Position numbers and translations under genes: made by a program. From NCBI RefSeq assembly GCF_007570935.1, contig NZ_VLLR01000002.1, forward strand, positions 186,001-250,000: a stretch of 64,000 nt of DNA. Reading direction: 5' to 3'. The notes beneath the pieces were generated by a model that saw only the letters and a program-made list of their open reading frames with translations, did no database searches and was not told where the DNA came from. Below, one piece after another: positions 43,836 to 52,656 of the stretch; positions within the stretch are counted from its first letter, which is position 1, and every line of letters starts with the position of its first letter. Source of the stretch: Lactobacillus sp. LL6. Lineage in GTDB: Bacteria > Bacillota > Bacilli > Lactobacillales > Lactobacillaceae.

Positions 43836-44960
43836 TTGATTCAAGCACTTAAAGAAAAACATGTTTCAAAAATTGCATTATTTTATGATTTAGTTTTTGT
43901 TTATATGATTTCTAAAACTACAGAAATTATTCACCATATTCACCATGGAATGGTTTCACCAGTTACTTTTGGATTATTTGCAATTATTGTTTTAATATTC
44001 ATTAGTTCTTGGATTGTCCAAACAATATTTACCAATCGTTATGGAAAGTCTAGTTGGAGTGATATTTTCTTTTATTTTTTAGATATGATGATTTTATTAT
44101 TTATGTCTAATTCATTTGATAGTAATAATTTAAAAGAGATGCGCGTTTTATTTGTTTCTGCAGGATTATTATCTTTAACATTAGCTACTCATTATCTAAT
44201 TACTTACTTCCAAGTAAAAAACAAAATAGATAAAAAAATTACTATTACTTATTTTAAATTTCTAATAATAAGAGCAATTTGCTTATTTATTGGTGGAACT
44301 TTGGATAATATGGTAGGATTTTTAGTTGCAATTGCAGGATTGCTCTTAAGCTGGATTATGCCAAGTTTAATGAAAAATTATACCCTAAAACATCCAATTA
44401 TCTTTTCTCACTTTTTAGAAAGACTAAATTTGCTAATTATTATCATTTTCGGTGAAACTATTATTGGAACAGCGGATTATTTTCGACCACAAACTTTATC
44501 AATCTATTCTATTTTTATTTTTATAATTGTAGCTGGCTTGTTCTTGGCGTACGTATTACAATTTGATTGGTTAATTAACGAAGATCAAAAAGATGATACC
44601 GGAAATTTACTAATATACTTACATTATTTCATAATTTTTGGAATTAGTTTATTGACTGTAAGCTTAAAATTTATTCATGAAGAAGAAGCCAATTCTATTT
44701 TTGCTGTAAGCTGTTTATATTGTGGGATGTTATTGACTTACTTAGGTTTGTTAATTGCAAGTCACTATAATAAAAAAATATATCCACTAAAATTGAAAAC
44801 AGTTTTAATATTTTTACTCACCGTTCTATTTGGATATGGAATTTGTATCTATAATTCTAGTTTTGAAGTTATTACTATTACCACTTGTTTAGTAGTTATT
44901 GTTAATAGTGCATATCTTTCTAAATTAGCTTTAAGCGGTAGAAAAAATATTAATATTTAA
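43836..44960 (+). CDS. LtrA-family (low temperature requirement A) membrane protein
   Basis: This 374-residue membrane protein has about nine to ten helices and the LtrA landmark ELFYDLVFV-like KIALFYDLVFVYMISK, then later ERLNLLIIIIFGETIIG. The LtrA family is of unknown biochemical role. The start is a problem: the first possible codon is TTG at 43836 with a poor ribosome site. An ATG at 43790 with AAGAAGG is in another frame and stops after six codons. It may be coupled translation or an early frameshift in a decayed start. The body is complete. Confidence 0.78.
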   Translation: MIQALKEKHVSKIALFYDLVFVYMISKTTEIIHHIHHGMVSPVTFGLFAIIVLIFISSWIVQTIFTNRYGKSSWSDIFFYFLDMMILLFMSNSFDSNNLKEMRVLFVSAGLLSLTLATHYLITYFQVKNKIDKKITITYFKFLIIRAICLFIGGTLDNMVGFLVAIAGLLLSWIMPSLMKNYTLKHPIIFSHFLERLNLLIIIIFGETIIGTADYFRPQTLSIYSIFIFIIVAGLFLAYVLQFDWLINEDQKDDTGNLLIYLHYFIIFGISLLTVSLKFIHEEEANSIFAVSCLYCGMLLTYLGLLIASHYNKKIYPLKLKTVLIFLLTVLFGYGICIYNSSFEVITITTCLVVIVNSAYLSKLALSGRKNINI

Positions 44961-44964
44961 ATTT

Positions 44965-44989
44965 GCATTGCATTAAGCAATGCTTTTTT
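44965..44989 (+). terminator. Terminator after the LtrA gene
   Basis: Stem GCATTGC / GCAATGC, loop ATTAA, then six Ts. Confidence 0.82.
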
Positions 44990-45085
44990 ATTATAGATTT
45001 TAATAAGGTATAAATATTTGAAAAAATTATTTATCGAAATTACACTTAGTAAGTAACAGAGTGAAAATAGAAAGAAGCTAATTAT

Positions 45086-46846
45086 ATGAATACTCATGCA
45101 GATTACTTATTAAATAAAATTCATTCACCAAAAGATTTAAAAAATTTGGCTCATAATGATTTAAAGAAACTTGCTAAAGAAATTAGAAATTTAATTCTTG
45201 AAAAAGATGCTGCAGAAGGTGGTCATTTAGGTCCTGACTTAGGGATTGTAGAAGCTACAATTGCTTACCACTATGTATTTAATGCACCTAAAGATAAAAT
45301 TGTTTGGGATGTTAGTCATCAAACTTATCCTCATAAGATGCTTACAGGACGAGCACTTGCATGGCTTGATTCAAAGCATTATAAAGACGTTACTCCATAT
45401 ACTAACCCCGATGAAAGCCCTTATGACTATTATGCAATAGGTCACACTTCCACTTCTGTTGCTTTAGCTACGGGGATGGCACGTGCACGTGATATGCAAG
45501 GAGGACATGAAAATATTGGCGCTCTTATTGGGGATGGTTCCTTAACTGGAGGACTTGCTTTTGAAGGTTTTAATAATGCTGCTGATGAAAAACATCAACT
45601 TTTAATGATTGTTAATGATAATCAAATGTCAATTGATGATAATGTTGGTGGTGTTGTAACTGCCCTTAAGAAACTTCGCGATTCCAACGGTAAAACAAAA
45701 GATAATCCATTTACTGCTATGGGATTAGATTATAAATATGTGGCAGATGGAAATAGCATTAAGGCAATGATTGAAGCTTTTGAAGCGGTTAAAGGAATTG
45801 ACCACCCTCTTGTATTGCATATTAATACTTTAAAGGGTAAAGGTTATCAACCAGCTATTGATCATAAAGAAGCTCATCATTGGGTATTACCATTTGATTT
45901 AAAAACTGATAAAACAACTGTTCCAGCTCCTAAAATTCCTAATGTATCATCTGTAACCTTGGACGTGTTAAAAAAGCATATTGAGAATAAAGAGGACATT
46001 TTAGCAATTAATGCTGCTATTCCTGGAGTTTTTGGTTTAGATGAAATTAAAAAGAATTATCCTGATAATTATAAAGATGTCGGAATTGCAGAACAAGAAT
46101 CTGTTGCCTTTGCAGCGGGCGCTGTTAAAGAAGGAATTACACCTGTTTTATTTGAAAATTCTACTTTTTTACAACGTGCATATGACCAACTTTCTCATGA
46201 TGTTGCAGCTAATAACTTGCCAGTAGTAATGATTGTAGCCGGTGGAGGAATTAGTTCGCAATCAAAAACTCATCTTGGAATTTTTGATAATACTATGATT
46301 TCTAACCTACCTAATTGGCAGTATCTGGCCCCTACTACTCTTAATGAACTTAAGTCAATGCTTGAATGGGCAATCAAACAAAGAAATCAGCCTGTTGCAA
46401 TTAAATGGCCTGTTAAATCAGTCCCTGAGGGCAGTATTGTAAATGAGGATTATAGTCAAATTCATTATGATGTTGAAGGTGGCTCAAAGGTTGCAATTAT
46501 TGGTTTAGGAGACTTTTATGAGTTAGGTCAAAAAGTTCGCGCAGGTTTAAATGAACGAGGAATTGATGCTAGTTTAATTAATCCAAAATCAGCTTCAGAA
46601 TTAGATATTTCTACTCTTGAAAGTCTAAAGAAAAATCATGAATTGGTTATCACACTTGAAGATAATGCTATTGATGGAGGTTTGGGTCAAAAAATTGCTA
46701 GTTTCTATGGCCCAAGTAAAATGATGGTCAAAAATTATGGTGCTAAACGTGAATATACCGATAATGTGCCTACAGCTTTAATATATAGACGAAATCATTT
46801 GGAAGTTAAGCAGATTGTTGATGAAACAATGGGTATTTTAAATTAA
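45086..46846 (+). CDS. Transketolase-like DXP synthase homologue
   Basis: This 586-residue thiamin-diphosphate enzyme has the DXS-like order: EGGHLGPDLGIVEATIA, WDVSHQTYPHKMLTGR, the cofactor motif GDGSLTGG (149-156) with Asn near 180, the pyrimidine-domain Glu in GIAEQESVAFAAGA, and a C-terminal transketolase domain. It is shorter than usual DXS enzymes (about 620-640). Lactobacilli make isoprenoids by the mevalonate route, so its product may serve thiamin or another acyloin reaction. Single gene with AAAGAAG before the ATG. Confidence 0.85.
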   Translation: MNTHADYLLNKIHSPKDLKNLAHNDLKKLAKEIRNLILEKDAAEGGHLGPDLGIVEATIAYHYVFNAPKDKIVWDVSHQTYPHKMLTGRALAWLDSKHYKDVTPYTNPDESPYDYYAIGHTSTSVALATGMARARDMQGGHENIGALIGDGSLTGGLAFEGFNNAADEKHQLLMIVNDNQMSIDDNVGGVVTALKKLRDSNGKTKDNPFTAMGLDYKYVADGNSIKAMIEAFEAVKGIDHPLVLHINTLKGKGYQPAIDHKEAHHWVLPFDLKTDKTTVPAPKIPNVSSVTLDVLKKHIENKEDILAINAAIPGVFGLDEIKKNYPDNYKDVGIAEQESVAFAAGAVKEGITPVLFENSTFLQRAYDQLSHDVAANNLPVVMIVAGGGISSQSKTHLGIFDNTMISNLPNWQYLAPTTLNELKSMLEWAIKQRNQPVAIKWPVKSVPEGSIVNEDYSQIHYDVEGGSKVAIIGLGDFYELGQKVRAGLNERGIDASLINPKSASELDISTLESLKKNHELVITLEDNAIDGGLGQKIASFYGPSKMMVKNYGAKREYTDNVPTALIYRRNHLEVKQIVDETMGILN

Positions 46847-46851
46847 GATAG

Positions 46852-46884
46852 AAAAACTCATCTCCTGGGGGAGATGAGTTTTTT
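46852..46884 (+). terminator. Terminator after the DXS-like gene
   Basis: Perfect stem AAAAACTCATCTCC / GGAGATGAGTTTTT with a GGGG-type loop and T run. Confidence 0.92.
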
Positions 46885-46952
46885 ATTTATTAAAATTTAG
46901 TAACAAGCTATTAATTTTCAATAAAAAAGCTTTTTTATTGAAAATTTCACAA

Positions 46953-47007
46953 AAAAACAAGTTCATTTCTGTCTTATTTTTAATCGACAGTTTAATGAAC
47001 TTGTTTT
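46953..47007 (-). terminator. Terminator of the leftward sialic-acid operon
   Basis: Outer stem AAACAAGTTCATT / AATGAACTTGTTT with an inner CTGTC/GACAG pair, followed leftward by T-rich DNA. A separate perfect AT palindrome lies at about 46915-46945. Confidence 0.75.
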
Positions 47008-47022
47008 TATATAAAGATAATT

Positions 47023-47997
47023 TTAAGGATGTGTTGGAAAACTAGTGCCAAATAACCAGTTAAATGCTAAATTATCAAATTCTACATGCATGTCTTCATG
47101 ACCATATTCTGGCATAATTTTATGTACCTTTTTACTTTTTATTCGATTGAATATTGCATACTGAGTCGAAGGAAAACATACATTATCTTCAAGTCCAGTT
47201 ACCATTAATACTGGACATTTAATTCTATGAGCGAAATTCTTAACATCTATATAAGATAAAGTATTAAGTAGTTCATTTTCAGTATCATGATAAGGATCAT
47301 AAAATTTAAAATATCTAAACAATTCATCATAGGCATCACTTTGATTGCCTAGTTCAAGCACTCTCTTGAAATCTGATAAAAATGGATATTGACTTACTAC
47401 TTTACTGATTTTAGGATTTAAGGCAGCCGCAATTAATGCTAAAGCCCCTCCTTGGGAACCTCCATAACTATAAAGATGGCTAGTATCAACTAAATTATCA
47501 TCAAAGTCAGAAACAATTTCAATCAAAGTATAAACATCTAGATAAATATCCTTATAAAAGAGATGTTCCTTACCTTGAACGGCTCCACGAATTATATGTC
47601 CCTTGACAGTATTTCCATTAAAAGTTGAATTATCAATTGACTTTCCTTGTTGTCCTCTAACATCCATTGCTACAACTGCTACTCCAGTTGGCGCAAACTG
47701 TAATAAAGTAGCCCAATCTGGAGATTGTCCCATATAACCATGAAAATAAAACACAACGGGTACTGGTTTTTTGCATTTAGGAAAAATACATTTTGCATAT
47801 ACAGTTCCATTATTAGAACCTTTAAAGTATAAATCGAAAAATTCTAACTCTTTTAACCCAAATTTATGCGTTACTATTTTGTAAGGCACATTTTCAATAT
47901 TAGCTAGTTGCTTATCCCAGAACTTATCAAAATCATCAGGAGCTTCCATTCTGCCTAAATAGTTACACATTTCTTTAACTGTCATCGTATCCTTCAT
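47023..47997 (-). CDS. AXE1-family acetyl esterase
   Basis: This 324-residue alpha/beta hydrolase belongs to the acetyl xylan esterase/cephalosporin-C deacetylase family. The catalytic Ser181 is in YGGSQGG, with Asp271 in GLEDNVCFP and His300 in YGHEDMH; the RGQQGKS loop is also typical. It removes acetyl groups from sugars. It has no signal peptide, so it acts inside the cell. Its ATG shares a base with the upstream transporter stop (TAATG). In this operon it may strip O-acetyl groups from imported sialic acid; this is an inference. Confidence 0.88.
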   Translation of the reverse strand: MKDTMTVKEMCNYLGRMEAPDDFDKFWDKQLANIENVPYKIVTHKFGLKELEFFDLYFKGSNNGTVYAKCIFPKCKKPVPVVFYFHGYMGQSPDWATLLQFAPTGVAVVAMDVRGQQGKSIDNSTFNGNTVKGHIIRGAVQGKEHLFYKDIYLDVYTLIEIVSDFDDNLVDTSHLYSYGGSQGGALALIAAALNPKISKVVSQYPFLSDFKRVLELGNQSDAYDELFRYFKFYDPYHDTENELLNTLSYIDVKNFAHRIKCPVLMVTGLEDNVCFPSTQYAIFNRIKSKKVHKIMPEYGHEDMHVEFDNLAFNWLFGTSFPTHP

Positions 47998-49511
47998 TAT
48001 TCTAATTCCTCCTGAGCGCTAACCTTATCTTTGATTGTTCTTGCAGTTAAACCAGTAATATCATGGTTGTATTGCGGAGTCATCAAGCCAACTATCCAGC
48101 TAATTAAATACGATAAAACAAATGATACACATGGAGTCACAAAGGTTGAAACATTTAAGGTTTGAATCCAGTAAGTAATTGCAGCACTTAAAATAACAGC
48201 AACCACTACACTAAATCTATTAGCTGATTGGGTAAATATCCCAGCAGCAAAAATACCTGCAATTGGAACACCAAATAAACCAGTAACGGTTAAGAACAAA
48301 TTCCAAGTTTGTGATGCATCCCCCATTAACAAGTAAATTGCAATTGATAAACTGATTACACCAGCAATAATAATTATCCAACGAGCTAAAGCAACATCAC
48401 TGATATTTTTAAACTTATTATTGAAAAATCTCTGCTTAAAGTCAGTAATAGCACAAGAAGAAATCGCATTTAAACTTGAAGCAATCGTAGATTGTGCTGC
48501 CGCAAAAATACCTGCGATAATTAAACCAGCTAGTCCTGCAGGAATTTCTTTAATTACAAAATAAGGTACAACGGCACTAGTATTAAAACCTTTAGGCAAA
48601 GTTCCATTCGTATGATAGAAACAATAAAGCAAAGTTCCCATTCCAAAGAATAATGGAATAGTAATCAAAGCTAATACCCCATTAGTCCATAATGACTTAG
48701 CAGTTGCTTTTAAACTTGGTGTGGTCTGGTATCTTTGAACAACATCTTGACTAGCTGTATATTGATACATACTATTAAAGAATTGGCCTGCAAAAATTAA
48801 AGGAATAAATTTTGCTAAATCGCTTGGATTCCAATCAGCAGCTGAAAAGAATTTATGGTTAGCCACAGCAATATCTGCAACATGTCCTAATCCTCCAGTA
48901 TGAATAATAGCCATAATACAAATTAATAATGCACTTCCAAGTAATAAAAAGCCTTGTATTACATCTGTCCAAATAACCCCTTCAATACCACCAAGAAAGG
49001 CGTAAATGATACACAAACCGCCAACGCCTACAGCAATCAATATTGGATTAATATTTGAAACTGAAGTAATGGCTAAAATTGGTAAATAGATAACAATCGC
49101 TACGCGACCAATATGATATAACATAAATAATCCACTACCTAGGGCTCTCATAACAGGACCAAATCTTTTTTCAAGATATTCATAAGCAGTAGTTACTTTC
49201 AACTTTCTAAAAAACGGTACATAATATGCAATTAATATTGGAACAATTACAAAAATTGTTAAACTCCCAATTGCATATCCCCAGTCAGTTAAAAAAGACT
49301 GTTCAGGCGTTGACATAAAAGTAATTGCACTCAACGTTGTAGCCCAAATACTAAACCCGGCAGCCCAAGCAGGAATTCTGCCATCAGCTTTAAAGAAAGA
49401 ATCAGTACTTTTACTTGCTCTTTTAGTAAAGTAAGCACCAACTCCCAACATTGCTAATAAATAAGCACATAGAACTATCCAATTCCACATACCAAAACCA
49501 GTTTTCGTCAT
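47997..49511 (-). CDS. Sodium:solute symporter (SSS), probable sialic acid transporter
   Basis: This 504-residue membrane protein has about thirteen helices and SSS hallmarks (FFKADGRIPAWAAGFSIWATTLSAITFM near the N-terminus, YIYAFLGG-type IYAFLGGIEGVIWTDVIQ, and AAAQSTIASSLNAISS). The family couples Na+ entry to uptake of sugars, amino acids or sialic acid. Its place beside nanA, nanE and a ROK kinase points to N-acetylneuraminate. The ATG follows AAGGAGG. It overlaps the esterase gene by one base and is 21 bases downstream of the antiporter gene. Confidence 0.9.
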   Translation of the reverse strand: MTKTGFGMWNWIVLCAYLLAMLGVGAYFTKRASKSTDSFFKADGRIPAWAAGFSIWATTLSAITFMSTPEQSFLTDWGYAIGSLTIFVIVPILIAYYVPFFRKLKVTTAYEYLEKRFGPVMRALGSGLFMLYHIGRVAIVIYLPILAITSVSNINPILIAVGVGGLCIIYAFLGGIEGVIWTDVIQGFLLLGSALLICIMAIIHTGGLGHVADIAVANHKFFSAADWNPSDLAKFIPLIFAGQFFNSMYQYTASQDVVQRYQTTPSLKATAKSLWTNGVLALITIPLFFGMGTLLYCFYHTNGTLPKGFNTSAVVPYFVIKEIPAGLAGLIIAGIFAAAQSTIASSLNAISSCAITDFKQRFFNNKFKNISDVALARWIIIIAGVISLSIAIYLLMGDASQTWNLFLTVTGLFGVPIAGIFAAGIFTQSANRFSVVVAVILSAAITYWIQTLNVSTFVTPCVSFVLSYLISWIVGLMTPQYNHDITGLTARTIKDKVSAQEELE

Positions 49512-49532
49512 CAGTTTTTCCTCCTTTTTACT

Positions 49533-50735
49533 TTATTTCTCTAACATAGATGAAACTTTATCCTGTTTTAAACTCTGTTTTTTTGATTTTGAATCTGCTT
49601 TTGTTATAAATACTTTTAGAATAAGAGGAGCAATTAAAGTTGTAATTACAGTTACTACTATCATGGCAGTATAGTGATTTTGGTCTATCAATTTCGAACT
49701 TAGCGCTACATTGGCTACAACTAGGGCCATCTCTCCTCTTGATACCATTCCAGCACCAACAATATTTGCTTGAGTCCAATTAAGATTGAAAAATTTAGCT
49801 CCAATTCCGCAACCTATTTGCTTACCAAGAATAGCAGTAAGAATTAAAAGAATAATAAATAAAAGATCTTTGTCCATTCCTTTAAAACTGATATCTAAAC
49901 CGATACTTACGAAAAATACCGGAATAAAGACCGCATAACCAATCGGTTCAATTTTAGAAGCTAAACGATCTTTGTACTTAGTTTCAGAAATTGCAAGACC
50001 AGCAAAATATGCTCCTAATACATCACTCATTCCCATAGCAGTAGCTAAAGCAGCAGTGCCAAAGCAAAGAATCATTGCACCAGATGTATCACTTTCGGAG
50101 GCATTTAAATCATCGAAGATTGATAAAAATTTAGGTACTATATATTTTCCGATTAAAACAACAATCACAAAAAACAAAATCATTGGAATAATCATTTTAA
50201 TAATGGATGTATTATTTTCCTTATTTCCAAATATATTTGTACAAATTCCTAAAAGAATCACACAAATAATATCGTCAGCAACAGCTGCTCCGCAGATAAT
50301 AGCGCCTTCGGGAGTGTTTAGTTTATTCATTTCTTTCAAAACCTGAATAGTAATACTTACTGAAGTTGCACTAAGGACTAATCCCATAAAGACTGAAGCT
50401 TTAATTGAAAAATTAAACATATTGTGACACAACAAGAATGCAGTTCCAGTCGGAACAATAACCCCTAATGTTGCAACAGTTAGTGCTGGAGCCCAATATT
50501 TAATAAGGAGTTTTAAATCGCCTTCAAGTCCAGCAATAAACATCAAAACAATGACGCCAAGCTCTGAAAAATAATTAATAAATGTATTTGGTTCAATCCA
50601 GTTAAATATTGCAGGACCAATTAAAATACCAACAAGCAATTCACCAATAACGCTTGGCATATTTAACTTTACAGAAAAGTGGGCTGCAATCTTAGTCAAA
50701 AAAAGTATCAAAAACAGCTGAACTAGGTACGTCAT
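49533..50735 (-). CDS. CPA2-type Na+/H+ antiporter
   Basis: This 400-residue membrane protein has about twelve helices and the CPA2 pattern: NMPSVIGELLVGILIGP, then a late MVSRGEMALVVANVALSSKLI. The double-Asp region is represented by ICGAAVADDIICVILLG. Such proteins exchange Na+ or K+ for H+. It lies between the TIM-barrel gene (11 bases) and the Na+-symporter gene (21 bases), so it is in the same operon. It could expel the Na+ brought in by the symporter (inferred). It has no C-terminal TrkA domain. Confidence 0.88.
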   Translation of the reverse strand: MTYLVQLFLILFLTKIAAHFSVKLNMPSVIGELLVGILIGPAIFNWIEPNTFINYFSELGVIVLMFIAGLEGDLKLLIKYWAPALTVATLGVIVPTGTAFLLCHNMFNFSIKASVFMGLVLSATSVSITIQVLKEMNKLNTPEGAIICGAAVADDIICVILLGICTNIFGNKENNTSIIKMIIPMILFFVIVVLIGKYIVPKFLSIFDDLNASESDTSGAMILCFGTAALATAMGMSDVLGAYFAGLAISETKYKDRLASKIEPIGYAVFIPVFFVSIGLDISFKGMDKDLLFIILLILTAILGKQIGCGIGAKFFNLNWTQANIVGAGMVSRGEMALVVANVALSSKLIDQNHYTAMIVVTVITTLIAPLILKVFITKADSKSKKQSLKQDKVSSMLEK

Positions 50736-50746
50736 TTATACTTCAC

Positions 50747-51484
50747 CTACCGCTTGTCAATGACAGAATTAACAAGTTGAATTTGGTCGACAATTTTATC
50801 ATTAGGGATGCCATATTCTAAGAAAATTGGAATATTATCGCTCAATTCTTTAATCATCCAAACCCAATCTGTCGTTCCTTCTCCTAACATTGTCGTATCT
50901 TTATTTTTAATATCTTTTAAATGAAAATTAGTAATTTGCGATTCTAATTCCTTAAATGCTTCACTTGGATCTTCATTAACCCAGTACCAATTTCCAGCAT
51001 CAAAGGTAAAACCAATATTATTGGTGTTTTTAATAATATTTAAAGCTTTTTTTACGTGGGTTAAATCGCCAGTTTTATTTGATAAATTTTCAAGAGTTAG
51101 GTCAACACCACTGTTTCCTAATAAGTCATCTATTTCTTGAATATCTTTCAATGAAACATTAGTTACATCTCCAATAAAATATTTCAAATGTTTAATCCCA
51201 TGTTTCTTAGCTAACTCAAGATTTTCTTTAAAGCTTAAGTTGATTTTTTGATTTTTAAATAATTCTTCTGGAACTGAATAATACAAACCCCAATTATTTT
51301 GCTGACAAAGCTCTTGGATTCTTTCTAATTCATCATTCTTTGTTGCTGCATCAAAAAATTCACCGCGAACTTGAATATTATCAATTAAGTCTTGAAGCTT
51401 TTCTAAATCTTTTAAACATGCAAGTTGACTTTCGCCATTATTTAAGCGATCAACAAAAATTGCTGTATTTACTGAAGCTTTCAT
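50747..51484 (-). CDS. Sugar-phosphate isomerase/epimerase-like TIM-barrel protein
   Basis: This 245-residue protein has the xylose-isomerase-like TIM-barrel fold. Candidate metal ligands are Glu in DLTLENLSN, Asp and His in FTFDAGN and NFHLKDIK, and a late Glu in FLEYGIP. The ATG at 51484 has AGAAGG at seven bases; an earlier in-frame start has none. It is first in the leftward operon, behind a promoter, operator and terminator-like hairpin (51522-51602). The substrate is unknown; sialic-acid mutarotation or epimerisation is only a guess from context. Confidence 0.8.
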   Translation of the reverse strand: MKASVNTAIFVDRLNNGESQLACLKDLEKLQDLIDNIQVRGEFFDAATKNDELERIQELCQQNNWGLYYSVPEELFKNQKINLSFKENLELAKKHGIKHLKYFIGDVTNVSLKDIQEIDDLLGNSGVDLTLENLSNKTGDLTHVKKALNIIKNTNNIGFTFDAGNWYWVNEDPSEAFKELESQITNFHLKDIKNKDTTMLGEGTTDWVWMIKELSDNIPIFLEYGIPNDKIVDQIQLVNSVIDKR

Positions 51485-51521
51485 GTACGTACCTTCTTTC
51501 TTTAATAAATTTAAAATAAAA

Positions 51522-51568
51522 AACCGTGCCAAAATCTCTGATAAAATATCAGATTTCTTAGTACGGTT
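51522..51568 (-). promoter_or_regulatory. Attenuator-like hairpin in the leader of the leftward operon
   Basis: Outer stem AACCGTgC / GTACGGTT and inner stem CTGATA / TATCAG; read leftward it is followed by TTTTTTATTTT. It lies between the promoter (51597-51625) and the first gene (51484), so transcripts meet it before the coding region. It may instead be the terminator of the upstream ROK gene. Confidence 0.65.
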
Positions 51569-51578
51569 GAATTTTTTT

Positions 51579-51636
51579 GTAACTATTACATTAGTTACTA
51601 TACATCTTATTTTTTATTAAAGCAAGCGCTTACATA
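51579..51636 (-). promoter_or_regulatory. Leftward nan promoter with cre and candidate NanR operator
   Basis: Read leftward: TTGCTT (51625-51620), 17 bases, TATAGT (51602-51597). The -35 lies in a one-mismatch cre, ATGTAAGCGCTTGCT. Overlapping the -10 end is the perfect inverted repeat GTAACTATTACATTAGTTAC (51579-51598). A closely similar motif follows the nanA -10 at 52704-52740. Confidence 0.75.
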
Positions 51637-51638
51637 AA

Positions 51639-52499
51639 CTATTTTAATATTGAATACAAACCACCATATAATTGCGCATCATTTCCCAGTTCAGCAGTTG
51701 CTAATTTTGTTTTACATAAATTAGCTGGTAATAATAAACCAAGCTGTTTTTGTAAAATGTTTTTAAGATATTCTCCTTGCTTAGAAACTGCACCTCCAAT
51801 TATCAAAATTTCTGGATCAAGCAATAGCAAAATATTACTTAGTCCCTGAGCAACAGATAATGCCCAATCGTTAATTATAATATTTGCATCTTTATCGCCG
51901 GCTTTAGCATTTTCAAATAAAGTAATTACATCAATCCCCAAAGGCTTGATGGATTTTTCTAAACTAATTGTAGAAGCTCTTTGCTCATAATTTGTCTTAC
52001 TTTTTATATCGTATAAAGTATAACCTAATGAATTTCCTGTTCCGTGAAAGCCGTGAAATAAATGATTGTCTTCAAAATAAGCACCGCCAATTCCTGTCCC
52101 TAATGCTACACAGTAAACTGAAGTGCATTTTCTAGCTGCGCCGGCTAATTTTTCTCCAAGTAAGGCTGCATCAACATCATTAACTACATTGACGGGGAGA
52201 TTAGTTTCTTTTTCTAGCTCCTCTTTGATTTTAGTACCTTGATACTTTGGAATGGTGGGACCGGCATATTTAATAGAACCATCTTTACCAACAATTCCCG
52301 CAGTTGAAACTCCAATACCTATAATTCGATACTTTTTTATCATTTCATGTGAGATTCTTTTTAACATTTTAAGGATATGGCCGTCCGTATTATGCAAAGT
52401 ATCAACCTTATTCTTTTCAATTATTTTAAGCTTAGTATCAACTAGACCATATTTTATAGTTGTTCCGCCAACATCAAAGGCTAAATAATATTCCATCAT
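51639..52499 (-). CDS. nanK: ROK-family kinase, probable N-acetylmannosamine kinase
   Basis: This 286-residue kinase starts with the ATP-phosphate motif YYLAFDVGGTTIKYG and has VNDVDAALLGE and ALGTGIGGAYFED. The Cys-rich zinc motif of glucokinase-type ROK proteins is absent, as in some NanK proteins. It would phosphorylate ManNAc made by NanA, feeding NanE. The start is ATG at 52499, or the next codon, behind AGAAG. It is divergent from nanA. After its stop the next leftward promoter begins within 20 bases. The substrate is assigned by neighbourhood. Confidence 0.8.
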   Translation of the reverse strand: MMEYYLAFDVGGTTIKYGLVDTKLKIIEKNKVDTLHNTDGHILKMLKRISHEMIKKYRIIGIGVSTAGIVGKDGSIKYAGPTIPKYQGTKIKEELEKETNLPVNVVNDVDAALLGEKLAGAARKCTSVYCVALGTGIGGAYFEDNHLFHGFHGTGNSLGYTLYDIKSKTNYEQRASTISLEKSIKPLGIDVITLFENAKAGDKDANIIINDWALSVAQGLSNILLLLDPEILIIGGAVSKQGEYLKNILQKQLGLLLPANLCKTKLATAELGNDAQLYGGLYSILK

Positions 52500-52534
52500 A
52501 GTAACGCTTCTTTCTTTATAACATATAAACATTT

Positions 52535-52549
52535 ATTAACCGCTTACAT
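52535..52549. promoter_or_regulatory. Weak cre-like site upstream of nanK
   Basis: On the minus strand ATGTAAGCGGTTAAT agrees with the cre consensus at all but the last two positions. It lies 36 bases before the kinase start. Confidence 0.45.
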
Positions 52550-52656
52550 GTTATCACTAGAAAATATTTTTCTCAAATTATTAATTAAAAAATATTTTTC
52601 ATTTTGTAAAACTCAGTATTAATAACAATTTTGACTAAAAAGAAAAATATTTTCGA

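Noticed and set aside
46915-46945. AT-only palindrome as a transposon end
   Set aside because: It reads equally well as a simple AT hairpin between two terminators; no second copy seen.
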